Part shown: positions 1 through 4,873 of the stretch, one piece after another
How positions within the stretch are numbered: the stretch's first letter is position 1
How the letters are laid out: each line of letters begins with the position of its first letter
Source of the DNA: JAYEID01 sp964581885
GTDB taxonomy: Bacteria > Patescibacteriota > WWE3 > JAUXAW01 > JAYEID01
Reading direction: 5' to 3'
Length of the DNA: 5,961 nt
NCBI GenBank assembly: GCA_964581885.1
Contig: CAZOPS010000042.1
Span: 1-5,961, forward strand
Notes under the pieces: model-generated
The model's database searches: none
Seen by the model: the letters and a program-made list of their open reading frames with translations, nothing else
What the model was told of the DNA's origin: nothing
Made by a program: the position numbers and the translations under genes

Positions 1-29
1 CCAAATAATTTCTTTAAGTTCATTTTCAT
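1..29 (-). CDS. Probable start of a gene running off the left edge (partial)
   Basis: On the minus strand an ATG at 29-27 opens a frame that stays open to the window edge and reads MKMNLKKLF. A Lys-rich N-terminus followed by hydrophobic residues would suit the beginning of a signal peptide or membrane anchor, but only nine full codons are visible. No Shine-Dalgarno sequence precedes it. A TACTAT hexamer at 53-48 could be a -10 element, and an 18-bp tandem box (57-75) lies directly upstream of that. The box is shared with the response-regulator and secreted-protein promoters, which is the main reason to believe a regulated gene starts here. Function unknown. A second in-frame ATG at 23-21 could be the true start. 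Confidence 0.35.
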
Positions 30-56
30 ATGGTGCAGAAACAATAAATAGTAATC

Positions 57-75
57 CTGAGAAAAGGCTTAGAAA
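57..75 (-). promoter_or_regulatory. Tandem regulator box, copy 1
   Basis: The minus strand reads TTCTAAGCCTTTTCTCAG, two TTCTMAG half-sites 11 bp apart. Nineteen bases (58-76) are identical to copy 2 at 808-826, and 14 of 16 core bases match copy 3 upstream of the response-regulator gene. Direct half-sites one helical turn apart are the usual binding arrangement for OmpR/PhoB-type regulators. It lies 28 bp upstream of a probable start codon at 29. That this window's regulator binds it is inference. Confidence 0.6.
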
Positions 76-76
76 A

Positions 77-141
77 ATCCGCCGGCTGGCGGAGTAAACC
101 GTAATCCGCCGGCCGGCGAACCGTTATCCGCGGTTCGCGAA
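77..141. repeat. GC-rich palindromic repeat array, three degenerate units
   Basis: Three units each begin ATCCGC, and the first two are separated from the next by ACCGTA or ACCGTT. Unit 1 holds TCCGCC-GGCT-GGCGGA (78-93). Unit 2 holds the perfect 12-bp palindrome CGCCGGCCGGCG (107-118). Unit 3 holds CCGCGG and the palindrome TTCGCGAA (134-141). The GC content is far above that of the surrounding DNA. The array lies just beyond the terminator of the secreted-protein gene and upstream of the next leftward gene. Such intergenic palindromes resemble REP/PU-like elements. No coding potential is seen. Confidence 0.6.
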
Positions 142-171
142 AAGCAAAGCGCCCCATACGGGGCGCTTTGC
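140..171 (-). terminator. Strong intrinsic terminator of the secreted-protein gene
   Basis: A perfect 12-bp inverted repeat, GCAAAGCGCCCC (144-155) and GGGGCGCTTTGC (160-171), encloses a 4-base ATAC loop. On the minus strand it is followed directly by TTTT (143-140). It begins 22 bp after the stop codon of the gene ending at 194. The stem is long and GC-rich while the U-tract is short. Confidence 0.88.
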
Positions 172-193
172 TGCCTGATCAACACTAATTTAT

Positions 194-649
194 TTACCAA
201 CCTTTAAGACCACGTCCGCCGTGCCCGCCGCCCTTTCCACCCATCCCACAACCCCCACCGTAATCGCGCAAAGCCTCAAAATCAATCCCGCTTTGTTCTC
301 GCCACTCTTCCCTCTCCGCACGACGCTGCTCGCGCTCTGCTTCCATTTCGGCGTGGTGGTCGAGAAGCATTTGCCGCTGTTCTGCTGTGATCACACCGTC
401 GGCAACTGCTTCATCCAAACCCTCTTCTTGCCTTTCTTGCATTTCCACTCTGTGCTGTCCCCGCATATCTTCCACCGCAGTGTTTACTTCATCCTCACTT
501 ACTCCTAACCGCTCGGCTAGATCCTGAACAAAAGGAAACCGGGCGCCAAGCCCACTTTCCGTATCGGCCTTTACCACACTAGTACCGAGAACACTCCCTG
601 CCAAAAGCACTCCCAGCACCGCAGGTAAAAATATTAGATTCTTGTTCAT
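194..649 (-). CDS. Small secreted helical protein with Gly-rich tail (DUF2680-like)
   Basis: A 151-residue protein with a classical signal peptide: MNKN, then a hydrophobic core at about residues 5-24, with probable cleavage after VKA near residue 29. The mature part has two short helical segments. LAERLGVSEDEVNTAVEDMR (44-63) is followed by a segment with LDEAVADGVITAEQ (78-91), the pattern of DUF2680-type repeats. A highly charged Glu/Arg/Gln helix (about 97-119) follows. The last 22 residues are Gly-rich (GGGCGMGGKGGGHGG) with one Cys, Met and His that could bind metal. Similar proteins are common in Patescibacteria; this is from memory, not a search. The ATG is fixed by a perfect ribosome-binding site, and a strong terminator follows. 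The gene lies downstream of the histidine kinase and behind its own tandem regulator box, so it may be an effector or feedback partner of that system, as Spy/CpxP are for Cpx. That role is inference and the biochemical function is unknown. Confidence 0.85.
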   Translation of the reverse strand: MNKNLIFLPAVLGVLLAGSVLGTSVVKADTESGLGARFPFVQDLAERLGVSEDEVNTAVEDMRGQHRVEMQERQEEGLDEAVADGVITAEQRQMLLDHHAEMEAEREQRRAEREEWREQSGIDFEALRDYGGGCGMGGKGGGHGGRGLKGW

Positions 650-654
650 CTTTT

Positions 655-665
655 ATCACCTCCTT
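655..665 (-). promoter_or_regulatory. Perfect ribosome-binding site of the secreted-protein gene
   Basis: The minus strand reads AAGGAGGTGAT, followed by AAAAG and the ATG. This is an 11-base perfect complement of the usual 16S rRNA 3' end, so strong translation is expected. No other gene start in the window has a comparable site. Confidence 0.85.
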
Positions 666-675
666 AACGAGACTT

Positions 676-699
676 CCAATTCCATTCTAAAGGAATTGG
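676..699 (-). other. Leader hairpin next to the RBS
   Basis: A perfect 8-bp inverted repeat, CCAATTCC and GGAATTGG, has an 8-base loop. It lies in the presumed 5' leader of the secreted-protein mRNA, 10 bases upstream of the Shine-Dalgarno sequence. It has no U-tract, so it is not a terminator. A role in mRNA stability or in keeping the RBS accessible is possible but unproven. Confidence 0.5.
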
Positions 700-712
700 T
701 TAGTCGGAGTTA

Positions 713-740
713 AGCCCTGAACCCCACGTGGTTCAGGGCT
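713..740 (-). other. Strong leader hairpin
   Basis: A perfect 11-bp inverted repeat, AGCCCTGAACC (713-723) and GGTTCAGGGCT (730-740), has a 6-base loop. It lies between the proposed promoter and the RBS of the secreted-protein gene. The minus strand continues with TAACTCC rather than a U-run, so intrinsic termination is unlikely. It could stabilise the transcript or act as a binding site. Confidence 0.55.
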
Positions 741-780
741 GACAACCAATAAATAAACGTGAATTTGACACATAAGAAAT

Positions 781-826
781 ACTGTACGAGATAATAACCA
801 AGGAAATTGAGAAAAGGCTTAGAAAA
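781..826 (-). promoter_or_regulatory. Tandem regulator box copy 2 with putative promoter of the secreted-protein gene
   Basis: The minus strand reads TTCTAAGCCTTTTCTCAA at 824-807, identical over 19 bases (808-826) to copy 1. Twenty bases after the box comes TACAGT (786-781), a plausible but weak -10. Copy 3 has the same 20-base spacing to its TATAAT, which supports an activated promoter whose -35 role is taken over by the regulator. Transcription would start near 774 and give a leader of about 125 bases holding two hairpins. The box is well supported; the -10 is less certain. Confidence 0.55.
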
Positions 827-896
827 GAAGTAATTCACCAGCCGGCGTGGAGCCCCACGAGCAACCTCGTGTCTTTCTGCGAAGGAGGGTAATAAA

Positions 897-1958
897 CTAT
901 TTTGTGAGAGGTAACTTAACTGTAAAAGTAGTGCCTTCTCCAGGAGTACTTTCTACTTCCACGGCACCGTTGTGGAGCTCAATAATCCTTTTTGCAACAG
1001 AAAGGCCCAAGCCAAAACCGGGTACTTTTTGCTTTGTGCGGGAAGAATCAGCCCGATAAAAACGGTCAAAGATATGTGGGATATCTTTTTCCTGAATCCC
1101 CACACCCGTGTCCGAAACCTCAATAACTGCAAAGTTTTTTGCAGCTTTCGCAGTAACAGCCACCTTACCACCCGGTTCTGTATATTTAAAAGCGTTATCC
1201 AAAAAGACGGAAATCATTCTCCGCAAATGTTCTCGGGAACCACGCAAAGTAATATCATTAAGATCCAATCTGAAATCAATATCCTTCTTTTCCGCTTGAT
1301 TTTCAAACTTCTTACTTTCTTTTTCAACCAATTTTTTTAAATTTACGTCTTCAAAATCCAAGCTTCTACCATCTTCAGTATAGCGAGAAAGGTTAAGGAG
1401 CCCTTCCGTAAGTAATTCTAAGTGCTCCAAATCTTCCAAGCTACTTTTGAGTACACTTTGTTGCACCTCTAAATTGGAGTCTTTATCTCGCAAAGCAACC
1501 TCAATTTGAGTTTTTAGGGCTGTTAAAGGTGTACGCAATTCGTGAGATGCATCAGCAACAAATCGTTTCTGCTCTTCCATTGATTGCTCGAGAGGTTCCA
1601 AAGCTTTACCCGCTAAGAAATAACCTGCCCCGGCAGAAAAGACCCAAATAGCAACATTAACAACCCCCAGCCGAACCAAAAAATCTCGTTTTGCTTCACT
1701 TAAAAGCTCGTCGCACTCCGGGCAAACATCTTCCACGTTAAGCCGGGGGTCCAATTCCTGAAACCTTCTCGGCATATGACGCGGCACCTTGATATTAAGT
1801 TCGTGCGCCCGTTGAACAAGCGCACCCTGATAAAGCCCCCATTCGAGCTCCTGCGAAATCATTCTGTAAATAAGTACACTAAAAAAACTGCTGATCAAAA
1901 TACTGATCAGAAGATAAAGTAGAGTTAATTTTATACGGGCGGAAATAAATAACTTCAT
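897..1958 (-). CDS. Sensor histidine kinase, membrane-bound, with small CPEC sensor domain
   Basis: A 353-residue kinase that autophosphorylates and passes phosphate to the regulator encoded just upstream. Numbering is from the ATG at 1958. Transmembrane helix 1 spans about 9-31, a short extracytoplasmic domain about 32-95, and helix 2 about 99-117. A HisKA segment carries FVADASHELRTPL with the phospho-accepting His139. The ATPase domain has the N box with LDNAFKYTEPGG (Asn255), the G1 box DTGVGI (283-288), the F box FDRFYRAD and the G2 box GFGLGL (314-319). No room exists for a HAMP domain: the H box begins about 16 residues after helix 2. The sensor domain contains CPEC (79-82), a possible metal- or thiol-sensing site. 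A TTG at 1982 would add MLFVVSIS, but MKLFISARIKLT looks like the natural start; neither start has a clear RBS. The gene lies 83 bp after the regulator gene. Confidence 0.93.
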   Translation of the reverse strand: MKLFISARIKLTLLYLLISILISSFFSVLIYRMISQELEWGLYQGALVQRAHELNIKVPRHMPRRFQELDPRLNVEDVCPECDELLSEAKRDFLVRLGVVNVAIWVFSAGAGYFLAGKALEPLEQSMEEQKRFVADASHELRTPLTALKTQIEVALRDKDSNLEVQQSVLKSSLEDLEHLELLTEGLLNLSRYTEDGRSLDFEDVNLKKLVEKESKKFENQAEKKDIDFRLDLNDITLRGSREHLRRMISVFLDNAFKYTEPGGKVAVTAKAAKNFAVIEVSDTGVGIQEKDIPHIFDRFYRADSSRTKQKVPGFGLGLSVAKRIIELHNGAVEVESTPGEGTTFTVKLPLTK

Positions 1959-1972
1959 CGAAATGCTAACAA

Positions 1973-2069
1973 CAAATAACAAATTTAAAGTTCCAAGAAA
2001 TATCGTTTGGAATTTGTAGTTTGGGATTTGGGATTTATTTGTTATTTGGATTTTGAAATTTGTAATTTA
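1973..2069 (-). repeat. Low-complexity repeat with nested inverted repeats between regulator and kinase genes
   Basis: On the minus strand, degenerate CAAATCC/CAAATTC-like heptamers run from 2069 to about 2005. They cover the last codons of the regulator gene and most of the gap before the kinase. A perfect 12-bp inverted repeat lies at 1973-1984 (CAAATAACAAAT) and 2037-2048, and a 6-bp one (1991-1996 with 2007-2012) is nested inside it. The mRNA could fold here and separate expression of the two genes. The AT-rich stems are weak, and simple-sequence expansion is the alternative explanation. Confidence 0.5.
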
Positions 2070-2740
2070 TCGCGTAAGCGATATCCAAATCCTCTTACAG
2101 TCTCAATCAGCGGTTCCCTATTAGGAAAAGGTTTGTCAATTTTACTCCGCAAATAACCGATATAAACTTCGACTGTATTGGGAAGCACATCGGCATCATA
2201 ATCCCAAACATGCCGAATTAATTGCTCTTTTGAAAAAACATGGCCTGGATGGCGCATCAGCCATTCCAAGAGTGCAAATTCCTTCTTAGTCAGCTCAACA
2301 GATTTTCCAGCACGAGTTACTTCCAAGCTAAGAAGATCCAATTCCAAGTCAGCTACCTGAAGGACACGTCCCGTTGTCTTTTCCGGTCGTCGAGTTAACG
2401 CTCTAACGCGGGCTAGAAGCTCGGCAAAGGCAAAAGGCTTAACCAGATAATCATCTGCACCGCAGTTCAATCCTGCTACCTTATCTTCAACCTCACCGCG
2501 CGCAGTAAGGATTAAAATAGGCACATGGTTCTCACGCTCACGCAGCTTGCGGCAAATTTTCATCCCGTCCATTTTAGGAAGCATAAGGTCAAGAATTATC
2601 ACATCATACTCCTCTGTAACCGCAAGGTCGTAACCGTACTCCCCATCATACGCCACGTCCACCGCGTATGACTCCTGCTCTAAACCTTTCTTAATTGAAT
2701 TAGCAATTTTATGTTCGTCTTCAACAATAAGGATTCTCAC
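2042..2740 (-). CDS. OmpR/PhoB-family response regulator
   Basis: A 232-residue two-domain transcription factor, probable partner of the adjacent histidine kinase. The receiver domain (1-116) has the acidic pocket Glu7/Asp8, phospho-acceptor Asp51 in DVIILDLMLP, switch Thr79 in ILTA, and Lys101 in LVKPF. The winged-helix DNA-binding domain (about 128-222) includes LTKKEFALLEWLMRHPG, the NTVEVYIGYLRSKID recognition region and the closing RGFGYRL. The start is GTG at 2740-2738 with MRILIVEDE, the standard N-terminus of the family. No Shine-Dalgarno sequence is present; TATAAT ends 7 bases before the GTG, suggesting a leaderless mRNA. The last residues (LQISKSK) extend beyond the usual family end and are encoded by the low-complexity repeat. 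A tandem box of the kind this family binds lies just upstream, suggesting autoregulation. The signal sensed is unknown. Confidence 0.96.
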   Translation of the reverse strand: MRILIVEDEHKIANSIKKGLEQESYAVDVAYDGEYGYDLAVTEEYDVIILDLMLPKMDGMKICRKLRERENHVPILILTARGEVEDKVAGLNCGADDYLVKPFAFAELLARVRALTRRPEKTTGRVLQVADLELDLLSLEVTRAGKSVELTKKEFALLEWLMRHPGHVFSKEQLIRHVWDYDADVLPNTVEVYIGYLRSKIDKPFPNREPLIETVRGFGYRLRDKLQISKSK

Positions 2741-2791
2741 AATACTAATTATATCTTGATTTCTTAATTTACGCTGAGAAAAACCTTAGAT
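2741..2791 (-). promoter_or_regulatory. Promoter of the regulator-kinase operon with tandem box copy 3
   Basis: The minus strand reads ATCTAAGGTTTTTCTCAG (2791-2774), then 20 bases, then the consensus -10 TATAAT (2753-2748), then 7 bases to the GTG start. No good -35 hexamer sits 17 bases upstream of the -10. The box occupies and abuts that region instead, as expected for a promoter activated by an OmpR-type regulator. Transcription would begin at or within a base or two of the start codon. Confidence 0.7.
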
Positions 2792-2858
2792 TGACAAAAC
2801 CTAACACGTGGGGGGTTAAATCTCTCGAGGTTAATTTGGAAGCCTTTCTTCGGGTTTC

Positions 2859-3581
2859 CTAACCGATTCCTATATTGTCAGCTTCCTTACGTTTATTCCA
2901 CTTTTCCGCTTCCACAATAATTCTTCGCATCATCTTTACTGACTCCACAGGGTATTTACCTACAGCCGTCTCTTCCGACAGCATAACTGCTGAAGTTTTT
3001 TCAAAAACAGCATTAGCCACATCCGAAACCTCAGCCCGGGTAGGTTTGGAATTACGAACCATAGACAAAAGCATCTCCGTAGCAGTAACCAAAAATTTAT
3101 CCACTTGCAAAGTCTTGTACGTAAACTCCTTCTGCAAAGCAGGAACCTTCTCCAGTGAAACAGCATGCGCCAAGTCACCCCTAGCTACCATAATCCCATC
3201 AGATACGCTAAGAATACCATCAAAGTTTTCAACCCCAGGTTTGGATTCGATCTTAGATATAACAAATGCATCAGGAATAACATTCCTAACCTCTTTTACA
3301 TCTTGAGAACCAGCAACAAAAGACAACGCAGTCCTCTTTAAATTATGCCGGGAAGCGTACTGGAGCTTATCTAAATCTTTAACATCAAAAATAACCGGGA
3401 TGTCCTTATCTCCAGATGCCTTATCCAAATTGCTACGGATTAAATTATACTGGTCTTCGTTACCATAAGCAGAGTTAATTCTTATAAAGTCAATACCTGC
3501 CGCTACTAATTTTTCTAAAACAGAAAGATCCAGGGAAGCCGGTCCAATTGTCGCAATTATTTTGGTCTCAATATCTTCCAT
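2859..3581 (-). CDS. Minimal pyruvate-kinase-like protein lacking B and C domains
   Basis: A 240-residue protein, about half the length of ordinary pyruvate kinases (roughly 470 or more). It begins like pyruvate kinase (TKIIATIGPAS, 7-17; RINSAYG, 34-40, for the usual RLNFSHG). It then jumps from IFDVK (65-69) straight to the part following the B domain (SFVAGSQDVKEVR, 87-99). The catalytic barrel half is well kept: KIE with Lys110 and Glu112, MVARGDL with Asp136, VTATEML (165-171), PTRAEVSDVANAVF (180-193) and VMLSEETAVGKYPVE (199-213). It ends near residue 240 where the C-terminal regulatory domain would begin. The usual DTKGPEIR motif has become DVKDLDKL, losing the Thr of the K+ site and an Arg near the phosphate site. 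The ADP-to-ATP reaction with phosphoenolpyruvate may therefore be weak or lost. The frame is intact and motif-rich, so a maintained paralogue seems likelier than a decayed gene. AGGAG lies 14 bases before the ATG. Confidence 0.8.
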   Translation of the reverse strand: MEDIETKIIATIGPASLDLSVLEKLVAAGIDFIRINSAYGNEDQYNLIRSNLDKASGDKDIPVIFDVKDLDKLQYASRHNLKRTALSFVAGSQDVKEVRNVIPDAFVISKIESKPGVENFDGILSVSDGIMVARGDLAHAVSLEKVPALQKEFTYKTLQVDKFLVTATEMLLSMVRNSKPTRAEVSDVANAVFEKTSAVMLSEETAVGKYPVESVKMMRRIIVEAEKWNKRKEADNIGIG

Positions 3582-3604
3582 ACTTAAAACATGCGCTCCT
3601 ATTG

Positions 3605-3633
3605 ATATTACAGGTTTCTAAAATTCTGTGCAA
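3605..3633 (-). promoter_or_regulatory. Possible weak promoter of the pyruvate-kinase-like gene
   Basis: In the 100-bp gap after mltG the minus strand has TTGCAC (3633-3628), a 17-base spacer, and TAATAT (3610-3605). Both hexamers are imperfect. A transcript would start near 3598, right at the AGGAG ahead of the gene. Readthrough from mltG is equally possible. Confidence 0.25.
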
Positions 3634-3681
3634 AGGGGTATTAAAGCCGAAAAGATGATATCTCAATAAACATTCAAAAAA

Positions 3682-4689
3682 TCACCTAAGGTATTTCTCA
3701 ATATTTGCTTCGTGGCCCTCATATGTTTCAGAACAATAAATTTGCCGGTCCGGGGCATGTAAGTAGTAAAGGCACGCGGTTTCTTGGGGATTAAGAACAG
3801 CTTCAATTGCACCCAATCCAGGATTACAAATAGGAAAGGGTGGCAAGCCCTCATACTTATAAGTATTATATTGAGAATCAATCTCTTTATCTTCTGGTTT
3901 AATAGGCTGCCAAAAATTGCTGGTTATACCTTCTTCTTCATCACGAACATACTGCACAGTTGCATCCACCTCCAGCTTCATATCTTGTTCCAAGCGGTTC
4001 CAAAGAATGCCTGCAATAAGAGACATATCCCCCTTTCCTGCTGCCTCCCTCTGAATTACAGATGCAAAAGTTAGCCCTGTTGTCCATTTAATATTTTGCT
4101 CAAGAAATTCTTGGTAGTAAGGTGCAAACTGTTCCTCAAATCTACGCTGGAACCTTTCCGCTACTTCCAAACCGCTCTCATCCACAGGAATTAAATAAGT
4201 ATCGGGAAAATAAACCCCTTCCAAATACTCATAATCCATTGCTGTGTATCTATAAATCCACACTTCCTTTTCTGACTCAGACCAATCAAGAGCCTCTGCC
4301 AACCTATTAGCTATCTCCTCCTTTCTTAACCCTTCAGGAATAACCACCCATTTCATATAGGGCGTGGTAAGAACCTCTGCTACTTCCCAAGCATTCATAT
4401 CTTTCCTTAAGCGGTAAGCACCGGGCTCAATAGAACCGTCTGTTCGGGATAGAGCAATTCCAAAACCAAAAGCGCTCCTAACATATCCTTCCTGTTTTAG
4501 CCTCTTAATAATCTCAGACTGATCTTCTCTGCCCAGGGGAACTGTAAAAATCTCAACTTCTGATTCCACTATTTGCGTGGCGCCAAAAAGGCTTTGGTAG
4601 GCAATAAACAAAGGCAAAAATAAACCTAGTAAGAAAACGCCAAACCAGAACCATACCTTTTCAGTTGTGGTTTCGAGTGCAAACTCCAT
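3682..4689 (-). CDS. mltG: Endolytic murein transglycosylase MltG (YceG family)
   Basis: A 335-residue inner-membrane lytic transglycosylase that cuts nascent glycan strands and is thought to end their elongation. Numbering is from the ATG at 4689. A short cytoplasmic N-terminus and one transmembrane helix (about 12-32) precede a LysM-like region (about 45-110, with EPGAYRLRKDMNAWEVAEVL). The YceG catalytic domain follows: VVIPEGLRKEEIANRL, then LEGVYFPDTYLI, then FASVIQREAA with the catalytic Glu215, then LIAGILWNRL and LEVDATVQY. The C-terminal part has YNTYKYEGLPPFPICNPGLGAIEAVLNP and the closing CSETYEGHEANI segment, matching the family's F-x-T-x-x-EH block. Length is normal. A TTG at 4698 would add three residues; the ATG is preferred, and neither has a Shine-Dalgarno sequence. 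Its neighbours are unrelated in function. Confidence 0.94.
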   Translation of the reverse strand: MEFALETTTEKVWFWFGVFLLGLFLPLFIAYQSLFGATQIVESEVEIFTVPLGREDQSEIIKRLKQEGYVRSAFGFGIALSRTDGSIEPGAYRLRKDMNAWEVAEVLTTPYMKWVVIPEGLRKEEIANRLAEALDWSESEKEVWIYRYTAMDYEYLEGVYFPDTYLIPVDESGLEVAERFQRRFEEQFAPYYQEFLEQNIKWTTGLTFASVIQREAAGKGDMSLIAGILWNRLEQDMKLEVDATVQYVRDEEEGITSNFWQPIKPEDKEIDSQYNTYKYEGLPPFPICNPGLGAIEAVLNPQETACLYYLHAPDRQIYCSETYEGHEANIEKYLR

Positions 4690-4709
4690 AAATAGCAACC
4701 GTTAGCTGT

Positions 4710-4715
4710 ATAGTA
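4710..4715 (-). promoter_or_regulatory. mltG: Possible -10 element upstream of mltG
   Basis: The minus strand reads TACTAT 20 bases before the ATG. Initiation about 7 bases downstream would give a very short leader, which fits the missing RBS. No convincing -35 is seen. The call rests on one hexamer. Confidence 0.25.
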
Positions 4716-4786
4716 CCACACCATAACCACAACCAAGCCGAGGTAGCTTAACAATTAATGCTCATACCGCAGCCCTCCAAAATCTC

Positions 4787-4813
4787 AAAAAAATTACGAA
4801 AATATGAATCGTA
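4787..4813 (-). terminator. Weak candidate terminator after the lipoylation operon
   Basis: On the minus strand a 5-bp stem TACGA/TCGTA (4813-4809 with 4799-4795) with a 9-base loop is followed by an A and then, from 4793, TTTTTTT (4793-4787). It overlaps a second hairpin, GTACGG/CCGTAC (4811-4816 with 4826-4831). The stem is short and AT-rich, so efficiency is doubtful. The position, 60-90 bp after the lipM stop and before the mltG promoter region, is appropriate. Confidence 0.35.
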
Positions 4814-4873
4814 CGGTGCATCTTTCCGTACTAACTATATAATAGTTATCAGGCGGTTGGTTTAAGGTTATGC

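Noticed and set aside
221..508. Open plus-strand frame opposite the secreted-protein gene
   Set aside because: It lies antisense to a gene with signal peptide, RBS and terminator, and shows no domain pattern; the other plus-strand frames were rejected likewise.
722..730. CCCCACGTG, also present inverted near 2804-2812, as a shared operator
   Set aside because: One copy is explained by the loop of a hairpin, and a 9-base match with the common CACGTG palindrome is weak evidence.
856..871. Hairpin CACGAG/CTCGTG after the kinase gene as a terminator
   Set aside because: On the minus strand it is followed by GGGGCTCC, not a U-run; it may be a structural element only.
2838..2859. Inverted repeat GGAAGCC/GGTTTCC at the pyruvate-kinase-like stop codon as a terminator
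   Set aside because: On the minus-strand RNA it contains an A-C mismatch and no U-run follows.
3685..3701. A degenerate fourth regulator box on the plus strand (CCTAAGGTATTTCTCAA)
   Set aside because: It overlaps the last codons of mltG, points away from any gene start, and differs at two conserved positions; chance is adequate.
4832..4848. Plus-strand TATAAT inside the palindrome TAACTATATAATAGTTA as a promoter
   Set aside because: No supporting -35, and the only downstream sequence on that strand is antisense to lipM.
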